Source: an uncultured Candidatus Poseidoniales archaeon
Lineage (GTDB): Archaea > Thermoplasmatota > Poseidoniia > Poseidoniales > Thalassarchaeaceae
Direction of reading: 5' to 3'
Length of the DNA stretch: 64,000 nt
Assembly (NCBI GenBank): GCA_905182515.1
Contig: CAJJBW010000008.1
Coordinates: 62,001-126,000 of the forward strand
Shown here: positions 19,912-30,153 of the stretch, piece by piece
Numbering within the stretch: position 1 is the first letter of the stretch
Layout of the letters: each line of letters starts with the position of its first letter
Program-made: the position numbers and the translations under genes
The notes under the pieces: model-generated
The model's database searches: none
What the model was told of the DNA's origin: nothing
Seen by the model: only the letters and a program-made list of their open reading frames with translations

Positions 19912-20583
19912 ATGGCAGATGTGATTTTGTATATCGTCGATCAGCATTCTTTATCTTCAATCCTCAATACTCCAATTTCTCAAATATTAACTATGCTTAA
20001 TAGTCAAATATTTCAAAAAAACAGACCTCCAATTTATAATAATTTTCATAGGGATTTTGATGTCGACTTAGAGGGAGATTTATTGGAATTATTTGATAGT
20101 AATCCTGATATGAAAGTCACAAATCAAAGTCCCTTGGTTTATGAGTCAGAATTAAAATCTGATTTAATTTTATTACTTGCTAAATGGTCTTCTGTAGCTC
20201 AGTGGAGTTGTTGGGATGCCAGATTATTTTTATATATTGAACCATATATTGATAGAGATATTTCTGATACTTCAGACTTCTTAAGTCCAAAGATTTGGTC
20301 ATCGTTCCAAAATGCAATATCTTTAAAAGATCAAGATTCCTTTGTAGAATCTGTAATTCTGGATTGGATGAATAGAAGGGAAAAATTAGGGGAAACAATG
20401 GAGCCTTCAGAAGATCCCAAAATACTGCCAACTATGTCTTCTCATGGTCTCTTGAGTAAATCATTATTTAATTTTATTAAATATTCTTTACAACATGATT
20501 TAGGCTTACTCATAGGCAGAGAATATCTGGATTCCAAATTATGGAATTTATACGAGAATAATATATTAGATTATAGGGGGTAA
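19912..20583 (+). CDS. uncharacterised protein
   Basis: open frame ending immediately before nadM; upstream part of the listed ORF is antisense to the GTPase, so start placed at ATG 19912. Confidence 0.6.
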   Translation: MADVILYIVDQHSLSSILNTPISQILTMLNSQIFQKNRPPIYNNFHRDFDVDLEGDLLELFDSNPDMKVTNQSPLVYESELKSDLILLLAKWSSVAQWSCWDARLFLYIEPYIDRDISDTSDFLSPKIWSSFQNAISLKDQDSFVESVILDWMNRREKLGETMEPSEDPKILPTMSSHGLLSKSLFNFIKYSLQHDLGLLIGREYLDSKLWNLYENNILDYRG

Positions 20584-20585
20584 AT

Positions 20586-21206
20586 TTGTTGACAGAATTA
20601 ACTTTGACTCCTCCTCCTCCTAATAATTTAATACACCAAGCAGTCATTGTTCTTGGCAGATTTCAACCATTTCACAAAGGTCATATTTCTTTAATTAACA
20701 AAGCAGAATCATGGCGTATGGAAAACTCTCCCAAATCCAAATTAATATTGGCCATTGGTTCTTCTAATAGGCCAGAAACCATGGATAATCCATGGTCGTA
20801 TCAAGAGAGAGAAGAAATGATAAAATCATGGATTAACAACCAAGATGGCTATGTCGATGTCATGATTGTCCCTATCCCTGATATTGAAGATCCTCCAAAC
20901 TGGGTTTCTCATGCAGAAAAATATCATGGAAAAGGGGGTGTTTTTTTTACTAGTGATGAATACTCTGCTGATCTATACAAAAAATCAAACTGGAAAGTAA
21001 TAATATCTCCACTTACGGAAAGAGAAAAATTCGAGGGGTGGCGAGTCAGAGCAACTGCACACATGATGTCTACGATAAGTGATATTGAAGCAATTCGCAC
21101 TGTTCTTTCGCCATCGGTACATATCGACGTGATTAATTATCTAATAAGAATCAACGGATTAAGGCGCTTAGCATTCTTGGGACAAGGTGGAGAGCCAGTA
21201 GGATGA
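20586..21206 (+). CDS. nadM: nicotinamide-nucleotide adenylyltransferase, archaeal type
   Basis: VLGRFQPFHKGHISLINKAE, AIGSSNRPET, WRVRATAHM; TTG start. Confidence 0.88.
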   Translation: MLTELTLTPPPPNNLIHQAVIVLGRFQPFHKGHISLINKAESWRMENSPKSKLILAIGSSNRPETMDNPWSYQEREEMIKSWINNQDGYVDVMIVPIPDIEDPPNWVSHAEKYHGKGGVFFTSDEYSADLYKKSNWKVIISPLTEREKFEGWRVRATAHMMSTISDIEAIRTVLSPSVHIDVINYLIRINGLRRLAFLGQGGEPVG

Positions 21207-21217
21207 ATAATCAAATA

Positions 21218-22198
21218 TCACCATATTATTGCGTTTGCACCCCATGATAATCCGCCTCCGAATGCTACAGTTATTATTAAATCACCAGACTTTATTTTAC
21301 CTTCTTCAACTGCTTCATAGAGTGCAATTGGTACACTAGCAGCAGCAGTATTCCCATATTTTTGTAAATTAATGAATGTCTTTTCAATGGGTAAATTTAA
21401 AGCATTCATTCCAGCCTTTATTATGTTTAAATTTGCTTGATGAGGTATTATCATGTCTACATCCTTTAAATCTCGATGCACTCTTTTGAGGACGTTTCTG
21501 ACGGCCTGTGGCATTGCTTCAATAGCAAAATCCCAAACTGCCCTACCATCCATATGGAAATATTGCTCTCCTTCATTAAAATTATCTGATGATATTGGTT
21601 TTCTTATGCCTCCGGCTGGTATTTCTATAACGTCAGAACCCTTTCCATCTGAATGTAGCCATGTCCCTAATATCCCTCTGCCTTCCTCTACTTTTTGTAA
21701 TACTGCTGCACCAGCGCCATCTCCAAAAAGGACACAAGTAGATCTATCACTCCAATTTACAATCCTACTATAAGTTTCGGCACCGACAACTAATATATTC
21801 TCATAATTATCATCTGCAGCAAATTTAGATCCAATTTCTAAGGCATGAATCCATCCTGAACAGACTGCATTTATGTCAAATGCACTTGCATTAATGCAAC
21901 CTAATTTGTGTTGAATAATTCCTGCGGTAGATGAAAGAGGGACGTCAGGACTACTAGTTGCCAAAATTATCATGTCTACGTCTTCAGGTCTTATTTGGGC
22001 ATCATCCATGGCCTTTTTACAAGCAAATACTGCTAAATCACTAGTACAAACATCTTTTTCAGAGATCCGTCTTTCTTTAATTCCTGTTTTTTGCGTAATC
22101 CATTCATCGCTGGTATCGACGACTTTTGCCCAGTCTTCATTTGTCATAATTTTTGGTGGGACATAGGCACCAATCCCAACAATTCCAACTGCAACCAT
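21218..22198 (-). CDS. fabH: 3-oxoacyl-ACP synthase III / KASIII-like
   Basis: IGAYVPPKIMTNEDW, TSDEWITQKTGIKERR, active-site AVCSGWIHAL, LFGDGAGAAVL, IIPHQANLNII, KYGNTAAASVPIAL, FGGGLSWGA. Confidence 0.92.
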   Translation of the reverse strand: MVAVGIVGIGAYVPPKIMTNEDWAKVVDTSDEWITQKTGIKERRISEKDVCTSDLAVFACKKAMDDAQIRPEDVDMIILATSSPDVPLSSTAGIIQHKLGCINASAFDINAVCSGWIHALEIGSKFAADDNYENILVVGAETYSRIVNWSDRSTCVLFGDGAGAAVLQKVEEGRGILGTWLHSDGKGSDVIEIPAGGIRKPISSDNFNEGEQYFHMDGRAVWDFAIEAMPQAVRNVLKRVHRDLKDVDMIIPHQANLNIIKAGMNALNLPIEKTFINLQKYGNTAAASVPIALYEAVEEGKIKSGDLIITVAFGGGLSWGANAIIW

Positions 22199-22244
22199 CG
22201 TTATCGTGTTACATCATGGACTATTAGACTTTCAGATTTACTAA

Positions 22245-23696
22245 CTACTCTTCTTTGATACATATATTCATGACTTCTGAAAAAAAACTCAGACTCCATC
22301 TCCCGCCTTCTCTGCCGACTCCACTGTCCTTCACTCCTCCAAATGGGACTCTCAGATCCCTGTGTAACCATGTATTGATCCACACCATTCCAGTATGGAT
22401 GGATTCAGCTATTCTTCTTCCTTTAATCAAATCTTCAGTCCAAATACTTCCTGCAAGTCCATATCTAGTATTGTTCACCATTTCTAAAACTTCATCTTCT
22501 TTAGTAAATTTGTGCAGTGTAACTACTGGCCCAAATATTTCTTCTGTCGAGCATCTTGAATCAGGACTCAATCCTTCAACAATCACGGGAGCCATCCAAT
22601 TACCTTCTTCAAAATTAACAGGTAAGTAAGGTTCTCCGCCAGTAAGTAACGTTCCTCCTTCTTCAATTGCTAAATTAGAATAATATTGTACCTTTTGCAA
22701 ATGCTCCTTAGAAATCAAAGCCCCCAATTGTGTATTTTCATCTAACGGGTCTCCTATTTTCATAGATTCAACTTCGTTAATCAACTTATTTTTAAAATCA
22801 TCATAAATTTCTTCTTCAACAAATATCCTTGAACCGCATAAACAGACTTGTCCCTGATTCAAAAAACCCGACCTCACGACTCCTGGTATGGTTTTATCTA
22901 AATCACAATCAGCGAAAACTATGCTAGAATTCTTCCCACCTAGCTCCAAACTTAGTTTTTTGAAAGAAGGTGCGGCAGATGCTGCAACCTTTGAGCCTGT
23001 GATGGTACCTCCAGTGAATGAAACAAAATCAATATCAGAATTTTCAACTAATGGTGCTCCAGTTTCTAATCCATTACCGTGAATCAAATTTACGACTCCT
23101 TTAGGTAATCCAACATCGTTTATCGCGCGCATCAATAAATCTGCAGTCATAGGAGTAAGCTCACTCGGTTTACAAATTACAGTATTTCCCATTCCTATGG
23201 CCGGCGCAACTTTCCAAGATAGTAGGTATAATGGTAAATTCCATGGTGTTATTAAGGCACCAACACCAACTGGTTTGTGAATGACGTAATTTCTTGCATC
23301 TTGCATATCAAACGTTTCTATTTCTATTTCTCTTATTATTTTAGCAAAAAATCTGAAGTTTGCAATAGATCTTGCTGCATCTACTGACCTAGATAATGAA
23401 ATAGGTTTACCTGTGTCTCTACTTTCAAGTTCTGCAATTTCTTCATGCCATTCCTCGAGTTTATCTGCAATCTTATCCAGCCATAAGGCTCTTTGAATGT
23501 GAGATAACTTTCCCCAGCCTTTTTGAGCATCCTTTGCTGAAGTTATTGCTTTTTGGACATCTTTTGAATTTGATATAGGTATTCTACATATCTTTTTTCC
23601 TGTTGCTGGTTCTAGATTTATAATCCAATTTTCCCCGGACTGTCTACAAAAATCTCCATTTATATAATTTTGAAGATCCATATGTATCCAACTCAT
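22245..23696 (-). CDS. aldehyde dehydrogenase, ALDH8/2-aminomuconate-6-semialdehyde DH-like
   Basis: GALITPWNLPLYLLSWKVAPA, LELGGKNSSIVFADCDL, NQGQVCLCGSRIFVEE, NTWLHRDLRVPFGGVKDSGVGREGG. Confidence 0.87.
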   Translation of the reverse strand: MSWIHMDLQNYINGDFCRQSGENWIINLEPATGKKICRIPISNSKDVQKAITSAKDAQKGWGKLSHIQRALWLDKIADKLEEWHEEIAELESRDTGKPISLSRSVDAARSIANFRFFAKIIREIEIETFDMQDARNYVIHKPVGVGALITPWNLPLYLLSWKVAPAIGMGNTVICKPSELTPMTADLLMRAINDVGLPKGVVNLIHGNGLETGAPLVENSDIDFVSFTGGTITGSKVAASAAPSFKKLSLELGGKNSSIVFADCDLDKTIPGVVRSGFLNQGQVCLCGSRIFVEEEIYDDFKNKLINEVESMKIGDPLDENTQLGALISKEHLQKVQYYSNLAIEEGGTLLTGGEPYLPVNFEEGNWMAPVIVEGLSPDSRCSTEEIFGPVVTLHKFTKEDEVLEMVNNTRYGLAGSIWTEDLIKGRRIAESIHTGMVWINTWLHRDLRVPFGGVKDSGVGREGGRWSLSFFSEVMNICIKEE

Positions 23697-24874
23697 GTAT
23701 CCTGTCCTTCATTTTTAAACGGATCAGATTTAATTGCTTTTGCAGAATACTCTTTCCAATCTAATGAAAAACTATCTTGATTAGGATCCCACTCATCCCA
23801 AGTGACAACTTCTTCAAGTTTAGTTAGGTATTGAGGAGGGACAATACCTGGGACAATGAATGCCTTCTGACGATGTAATGGATATGGGTTCCTGAGTTGT
23901 ATGCCCAAAACTCCCAATACTGCTCGAGTTACGTACCAAGTTGCTTGGGAATTCCAGCCATGGGCAATTTTGATTACTATTCCAAGACCTTTAGGCCAGT
24001 CTGGATGTATTATTGATAGCCCTAGTAAACCATCTGCTCCTTCTTTTGCAATTAAAGTACCCTTTCCGGCTTTGATGCAAGTAGAATCCAGTCTGTTAAA
24101 GCCCCCAATTAAGTCAGGGTGCAGATTCATTGATTCCCAAATCCAATCATCATCTTTTTCTACTGCAAGTCCAGCAAACATTACTGCTAGCTCATCAACC
24201 GTGTTTGAAACGGTTGGTAAACCGCATCCATCTTTTGCAACCCTAACGGGTTCCCAATCAGGTTTGTTCATCATCCTTCTAAGGACATTTAAAAATTCAG
24301 GAAACCATGGTGAACTTGGAAGAGTATATCCTGCTCTACTCATGCCCATTCTCCTCATGCCTCTTAACATTCCTGCATGCTCGCCTGAGCAAGTATGAAA
24401 CCATCTTCTCGGCCTCCTTACTTGCCTGCCAAATTGTATCAATGGAACATCCAACGGGCATTGCATCAATCCCCATTCTGATTCACTCAGCATCGATTGA
24501 GCAGCAGAAACATGCTCAGTATCGCCATTATGTGATGAGCAACAAATCGCCTTCTGTTCCCATGTCAAATCTTCTTTTCCTAATGCTTCGGCAAAAGTTT
24601 TCATCATTAGTGGCTTCATCATGGATCGCCCGTAAACTAGTACATTACCCCCGAATGAATGTATTATTTCATCACCGTGAGCCCATGCAATTGCTCCGTG
24701 AATAGTATTTTCCGATATGTCCATTCTACGAAAATCCACTAAAGGTTCCCATTCAACATCTCTTCCTGTGGCTATTCCTGAGAACTTTTCTCCAAGTGGA
24801 GTTGTTGGATATATTGCAGACCCAGGTCTACCTGGTGCAACACTTGAAGGCCTTTTACGAGGTTCCTCATTCAT
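23693..24874 (-). CDS. asparaginase II-like (PF06089 type) amidohydrolase
   Basis: SMMKPLMMKTFAEALG, CSSHNGDTEHVSAAQSML, HTCSGEHAGMLRGMRRMGM, DGCGLPTVS. Confidence 0.8.
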   Translation of the reverse strand: MNEEPRKRPSSVAPGRPGSAIYPTTPLGEKFSGIATGRDVEWEPLVDFRRMDISENTIHGAIAWAHGDEIIHSFGGNVLVYGRSMMKPLMMKTFAEALGKEDLTWEQKAICCSSHNGDTEHVSAAQSMLSESEWGLMQCPLDVPLIQFGRQVRRPRRWFHTCSGEHAGMLRGMRRMGMSRAGYTLPSSPWFPEFLNVLRRMMNKPDWEPVRVAKDGCGLPTVSNTVDELAVMFAGLAVEKDDDWIWESMNLHPDLIGGFNRLDSTCIKAGKGTLIAKEGADGLLGLSIIHPDWPKGLGIVIKIAHGWNSQATWYVTRAVLGVLGIQLRNPYPLHRQKAFIVPGIVPPQYLTKLEEVVTWDEWDPNQDSFSLDWKEYSAKAIKSDPFKNEGQDT

Positions 24875-24876
24875 GC

Positions 24877-26118
24877 TCAGGCATCTCCATTTATTCTTGG
24901 GACTACTTTATTCATAAAAGCAGTCATATTTCTTTTCACACGTTCATTATCATGATTGAAAAAGTCGAACCAACACATTAGTCTATCATCCGAATTAAAT
25001 CTAGCATTAATTTGTTCTACAACTTCTTGTACATTTCCTATCACTGCATTGTCAGTTGCCTTTTCTAATTTATTAGGATCAATTGTACCTTCTAATGCAT
25101 TCCAATATATTGAAAGAGCACTTTTAGCTTCTTGTCTAGCAACTAAACTTTTTTCCTTAGAAGTCAAATCAGCTTCATCATTAAGAAACACCATAATGGT
25201 TCTCGGCATCATACTTCTTTTCCATGCTCCTCCATCTTTGTGATAATTTGTTGTAAAACGCTCATGAGTCTCTTCTATTATGTGAGGAGGAGTTATGCTA
25301 AGATTAAATACTTGCACAGGCCTCCATTTATTAGCTTCTATTTGTAAATTTTTATCATGACTGCCTATTACTACATTCAACAATTCTTGTCTCCAATCTT
25401 GAGGAATTGTCTTAATATCTTCAAATTGATATCTTCTATTTATTTCAATTTTATCTGGGGTAATTTTTAAATCTCTGAATTCTTGTGCTTTACTCTGAAC
25501 TCGTTCCCAATCCTCATCTGAGTAAAAATTAGTTCTTGTTAAAATTGTCTTTCGAATATCTTGACTAGAAATTGTTTCCCCATTCAATAATCTCAGAAAT
25601 ATTTCACTCGCTTCAGCAAATATTTGACCTCTTAGTGCCGGCCATGCTAATTCTTCAACGGGATCTCTCGGGACAATTCCATACGGCCTAGCCATGAATT
25701 CAAAACGACCTGCAGAATACCCAATATGCAATTTTCTTTTTTCATTTTTATCCATGCCATGCAAGGTTAAAAATGAACCAATTCGTTCTGCATGTGATAT
25801 TGGCCCTCCACTTGCTAATATACTCATAACTGCACTGCCAACTTCCATACTCTTGGTTATTGAAAACATTTTGTGAGCAACTTGAACAAAATCTGTACAT
25901 AAACCAACTTCTCCTGGGTAATGAGGTACAACTGGCTTTTTGTTGCCCTTCTGAACTTCTGTCGATAGATGGGCTTGTGCGACCCAACCAACTCCAAAAC
26001 CTAAATTGTCAGCAGTTTTTACTTGATCAAAAAAGTTAGAAAACATCTCGCTTTCTGAAGGAGTACGCTCTGATGAATCAGGTGTTTGAGAAATTGAAAA
26101 GAATATGTCGAACTCCAT
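24877..26118 (-). CDS. luciferase-like (LLM) flavin-dependent monooxygenase
   Basis: DNLGFGVGWVAQAHLS, GSAVMSILASGGPISHAERIGSFLTLHG, IGYSAGRFEFMARPYG. Confidence 0.85.
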   Translation of the reverse strand: MEFDIFFSISQTPDSSERTPSESEMFSNFFDQVKTADNLGFGVGWVAQAHLSTEVQKGNKKPVVPHYPGEVGLCTDFVQVAHKMFSITKSMEVGSAVMSILASGGPISHAERIGSFLTLHGMDKNEKRKLHIGYSAGRFEFMARPYGIVPRDPVEELAWPALRGQIFAEASEIFLRLLNGETISSQDIRKTILTRTNFYSDEDWERVQSKAQEFRDLKITPDKIEINRRYQFEDIKTIPQDWRQELLNVVIGSHDKNLQIEANKWRPVQVFNLSITPPHIIEETHERFTTNYHKDGGAWKRSMMPRTIMVFLNDEADLTSKEKSLVARQEAKSALSIYWNALEGTIDPNKLEKATDNAVIGNVQEVVEQINARFNSDDRLMCWFDFFNHDNERVKRNMTAFMNKVVPRINGDA

Positions 26119-26127
26119 TACTTCACC

Positions 26128-26937
26128 TCAGATAGAACGCATTCTTCCACCATCGACAGGCAGACTGATACCCCTTATTGACCCACTTGTTGGTAAACTT
26201 AGCCATGTTACTGCAGTAGCAGTCTCTAAAGGATTGACCAGCCTTTGAATTGGCACACCTTTCATCCATGTGTCTCTAACCTCTTCTGTGGACTTACCAG
26301 TTTTCTTAGATATTGATTCTGACAATGAACCGAGCCTATCAGTATCAGTAAATCCTGGTAAAATATTGTTAATAGTTATACATGGCGGTAATTCACGGCT
26401 TAATGATTTTGACCATGACCCCATTGCCCCTCTAAGAGTATTTGAAAGCCCAATATTGTCTATTGGCTCCCTGACTGAAGTGGAAATAATATTTATTATT
26501 CTTCCCATATTACTTCTTTCCATTCCTGGTACTAACATCTGAGTTATAGTATGCGATGCATAGAGATGTCTTTTAATTGGGCCCTCAAAATCTGCAATAT
26601 CATTTTCTAACAAAGGACCTCCAGGGGGGCCTCCAGAATTATTGACAAGTATTTGTATGTCTCCAATTTCTCCAATAAGTTTAGATAAACTTTCCTTTAT
26701 TGATTCAATTTTTTCTAAATCAAGTACTAGAATTTTATGATTATTTCCGCTCATATTCTCAATTAACTTTTGCAACTCACTTTCATTTCTTGCACAGGCA
26801 ATAACATTCGCACCAGCCCTAGCCAACATCTGTGCAGTTGCCTTCCCTATCCCTTTTGATGCACCACAAACAAGTGCATTATATCCTTTCAAAATATCTT
26901 CCGCAAATGGAAACTTTTCATTTAATATATCCTTCAT
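26128..26937 (-). CDS. SDR-family oxidoreductase
   Basis: NALVCGASKGIGKATAQML, LVNNSGGPPGGPL, RIINIIS..., C-terminal LPVDGGRMRS. Confidence 0.88.
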   Translation of the reverse strand: MKDILNEKFPFAEDILKGYNALVCGASKGIGKATAQMLARAGANVIACARNESELQKLIENMSGNNHKILVLDLEKIESIKESLSKLIGEIGDIQILVNNSGGPPGGPLLENDIADFEGPIKRHLYASHTITQMLVPGMERSNMGRIINIISTSVREPIDNIGLSNTLRGAMGSWSKSLSRELPPCITINNILPGFTDTDRLGSLSESISKKTGKSTEEVRDTWMKGVPIQRLVNPLETATAVTWLSLPTSGSIRGISLPVDGGRMRSI

Positions 26938-26949
26938 ATTTTATCCTCC

Positions 26950-27672
26950 TTAGTCAATATAGTGCGCATATGTCTCTTTAGTTAATTTTTCTCGTACAGA
27001 TTTCAAAATATCTTCGGATGCATTCCTAAATGTTGGATATTTGCTGTCACCCTGAGGTCTTTTTAACTCTCTCCATCTATTTTCATCATATGCAATCAAA
27101 GCTTCTTTCATTAACACACCAGCTAAGACCAGAGTTTCAAAACATAAATCTTCGTACGTCATTCCCCGTGTGACAGGCACTTCTCTTCTCATTAAGAGGT
27201 TTCCAGTATCGACTCCATTATCACAAAAATGGGTTGATGACCCGATTGGAATATCATGATAAACTGACCACGCAGGTGATGCTGAACCTCTGCACTCTGG
27301 TAAAAGTCCAGGGTGAGAATTTATTACTCCATCTTTGGGATAATCAAGGATAACACCTCTTATTATTCGAGTTCCTCCGAAGACTATCAGATCTAATTCG
27401 TAATTTTGTATCAGTGGCATGACTTCTTCTGAGTTATGAATTTTAACTGAAACTACTTTTATTCCATTTTCAACGGCTTGTTGCTTAATTGTTGGTGCTA
27501 TTGGATTACCCTCGATTCTATTTAGAAATTTTACCCTCTCTTCATCAGCTATCTTTGAATCTTCCTCAATGATTATTTCTGGCACAAAATCTTCAGAAAG
27601 TAACTGTTTTAACATTTCACGGCCATAAGGATGTTCTTTTAGAAGTAAGTAGGCAAATCGCGGCTTAGCCAT
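26950..27672 (-). CDS. formyltransferase-fold protein (Formyl_trans_N)
   Basis: DLIVFGGTRIIRGVILDYPKDGVINSHPGLLPECRGSASPAWSVYHDIPIGSSTHFCDNGVDTGNLL. Confidence 0.85.
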   Translation of the reverse strand: MAKPRFAYLLLKEHPYGREMLKQLLSEDFVPEIIIEEDSKIADEERVKFLNRIEGNPIAPTIKQQAVENGIKVVSVKIHNSEEVMPLIQNYELDLIVFGGTRIIRGVILDYPKDGVINSHPGLLPECRGSASPAWSVYHDIPIGSSTHFCDNGVDTGNLLMRREVPVTRGMTYEDLCFETLVLAGVLMKEALIAYDENRWRELKRPQGDSKYPTFRNASEDILKSVREKLTKETYAHYID

Positions 27673-27733
27673 ATTATCATATCTCGGAGAAGGTGCTCAT
27701 ACCCGTTCTTTTCGGTCCTATGTTTATCTAAAG

Positions 27734-29158
27734 TTAGGGGGTAACTCGGCTTCTATCGCGAGGGAATAGTACAACTTCACGTACATTTCCTGTACCAGTC
27801 AGCACCATCAATAATCTTGCCACTCCCAATCCCCATCCAGCATGCGGGGGTGCTCCGTATCGAAAACCATCGGTATAGAATGAGAAATCTTTCGGATCCA
27901 AATCCATGTTTATTAGATTCTGTTCTAAGACTTCTACTCTGTGCTCCCTCTGGCCTCCTGAAGTCATCTCATCTCTCCCATAATTTAGGTCGAAACCACG
28001 ACTTAATTGCCCTCCGGTAGAGCTTTTCTCATTTTCTTTATGATGTATGTAAAAAGGCTTCATTGCCATGGGCCATCTTGGTATGAAATGGAAACCAGGA
28101 TATTTTGAAGCAATAATGTCACAATGATGACTTTCTATGTCATCTCCCCAATTAATTTCGGCCCCTCCTGATTTGACAATCTCAATTGCATCACAATACG
28201 ATATTCTTGGGAATGGAATAGTAGGAATTTCAACAGTTATACTTTTATCTCCTTGGCTAATTCTAAATTCATTAATTATATCAATTAGATTTTGGTCAAA
28301 TTCTGCAACGCATGTCCAAATGTGATTAATCATTCTTTCTTGTACGCCCATTACATCCTCATCATCCATCCACGCTCCTTCTATGTCGAATGAAATAAAT
28401 TCATTCAAATGGCGATAAGTATCATGCTTCTCAGCTCTAAATGCAGGGCCAATTTCAAATACTCTTTCTAGGCCTCCCAAAACTGCAAGTTGCTTGTACA
28501 ATTGTGGAGATTGACTCAGAAAAGCTGGGGTATCAAAATACATCATTGGAAATAGATTCGTCCCTCCTTCGGAAGCACTAGCTATTATTTTCGGACTATT
28601 CATTTCCATAAAGCCTTCCTTTATCAGGTGCTCTCTTCCATATTGTAACACCTTACTTCGTAATTGAAAAATAGCATTAACATGTGATCGCCTTAAGTCT
28701 AAATATCTATTATCTAATCTTACATCAAGCCCTACATTTACATCATCTGTAACTCCAAGTGGAAGTGGCGTCTCAGCACTTGCTAAGATTTCTCCGGATG
28801 AGACATTAATTTCATATTCGGGTGCAGGTAATTGTTGCCCCTCTGGAACCTTGGGGGGGCGTTTTTGCGCTACTGTCCCTGTTACTTTAATTGTTGATTC
28901 CCGTGTTGCAGATTGGATAGAATCAAATATGGACGCCTCCATATTATCTTTTTTTAGAAAAGCCTGAATGTTTCCAGTCCCGTCCCTCAACATCAAGAAG
29001 CAAATAGCGCCTCTTCCTCGAACAGTTTCTGCATAGCCTGCTATTGAAACTTCTTTTCCTAATATCTTCGAACCGCCGCTCACTACTTGGCCAATGGTGT
29101 GAGTCCTATAGGCTGTTGAGTGCCAGTCACTACTGTCTCGCATATTCTTCCGAGTCAT
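27734..29158 (-). CDS. aspS: aspartyl-tRNA synthetase (archaeal/nondiscriminating class)
   Basis: OB-fold N-terminus; [53 protein letters not shown]. Confidence 0.93.
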   Translation of the reverse strand: MTRKNMRDSSDWHSTAYRTHTIGQVVSGGSKILGKEVSIAGYAETVRGRGAICFLMLRDGTGNIQAFLKKDNMEASIFDSIQSATRESTIKVTGTVAQKRPPKVPEGQQLPAPEYEINVSSGEILASAETPLPLGVTDDVNVGLDVRLDNRYLDLRRSHVNAIFQLRSKVLQYGREHLIKEGFMEMNSPKIIASASEGGTNLFPMMYFDTPAFLSQSPQLYKQLAVLGGLERVFEIGPAFRAEKHDTYRHLNEFISFDIEGAWMDDEDVMGVQERMINHIWTCVAEFDQNLIDIINEFRISQGDKSITVEIPTIPFPRISYCDAIEIVKSGGAEINWGDDIESHHCDIIASKYPGFHFIPRWPMAMKPFYIHHKENEKSSTGGQLSRGFDLNYGRDEMTSGGQREHRVEVLEQNLINMDLDPKDFSFYTDGFRYGAPPHAGWGLGVARLLMVLTGTGNVREVVLFPRDRSRVTP

Positions 29159-29215
29159 GACATGGTTAAGAAAGATATTATTTCTTTAATCGTCATTATA
29201 CTAAATTTGTCATGT

Positions 29216-30034
29216 TCATTCTTCTTCTTCAATGGCTATTTTTGCTCCAATGACTAAAAATGCAGTATGTCCCATAGGGGCATTTCCCGGCCTAACTCCT
29301 CCCTTACTTGCCTTAACCCATTTTCTTTCTATCATTTCACCAGCCCATTCTACTATCATTCCATTATTTTCAATTGATTCCCAAGCCTTTTCCAGTTGAA
29401 TTGTAGTCGGACAATAGCATGCCAAACGGCCTCCATATCTCAGTAATTTTCCCACTCCTGGGACTACTTCCCATGGTTGTGCTATATCAATTATTATTGC
29501 ATCCAATGAATCGCATATATCCTTAATAGAATTACCAACTTTTTGAAATTCACCTTCAATCAAATGCCATTTAGGGAATTCAGAGAGTATTTCTTCTAAT
29601 CTATCCATATTTTGTTTTCCTACTAAAGCATGCTCATGACGTGACTCAACAGAAATTAGTGTACCAGAAGATCCTAAGACGCTAGCTAAATTCATGGCGA
29701 GACCCGCAGACCCGTGTCCGCCTTCTAATACTCTGGAGCCCACTCCTATTCCAAGCCAAGAGATTAGAAATCCAGAATCCTTGATTCCAATAGTTTGGGC
29801 TCTTCTAGCCATGTTCCTTCTTGCTTCTGGAAGTGCCGCTTTGACTATTGTTAGGGATTTATGCCCTACTACAATCCTATCTCCAATTTTATATCCATTA
29901 AGAAGTTTCGAAGCATCAAATCTTCCAAGGCCTTTGACTTTAATTTCGCCAGGGATATTATTCAACAAGTAGGCCCGGCCATCATCTTCTCTGAGGGCAA
30001 CCCATTGGCTCTCCTGTTCTCTTTCCACATCCAT
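29216..30034 (-). CDS. trmI: tRNA (adenine-58-N1)-methyltransferase, TrmI-like
   Basis: RRAQTIGIKDSGFLISWLGIGVGSRVLEGGHGSAGLAMNLA, LDAIIIDIAQPWE. Confidence 0.85.
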   Translation of the reverse strand: MDVEREQESQWVALREDDGRAYLLNNIPGEIKVKGLGRFDASKLLNGYKIGDRIVVGHKSLTIVKAALPEARRNMARRAQTIGIKDSGFLISWLGIGVGSRVLEGGHGSAGLAMNLASVLGSSGTLISVESRHEHALVGKQNMDRLEEILSEFPKWHLIEGEFQKVGNSIKDICDSLDAIIIDIAQPWEVVPGVGKLLRYGGRLACYCPTTIQLEKAWESIENNGMIVEWAGEMIERKWVKASKGGVRPGNAPMGHTAFLVIGAKIAIEEEE

Positions 30035-30153
30035 CCGAGTACATTTACTCCTTCAATACCTTCGTTAAATTATTGATTTCATTATTGACTTTGAAGTTAA
30101 AAGTCATCTTTAGTAGTATATAGTTATATGAAATTACTCATCCGAATGTTTTT

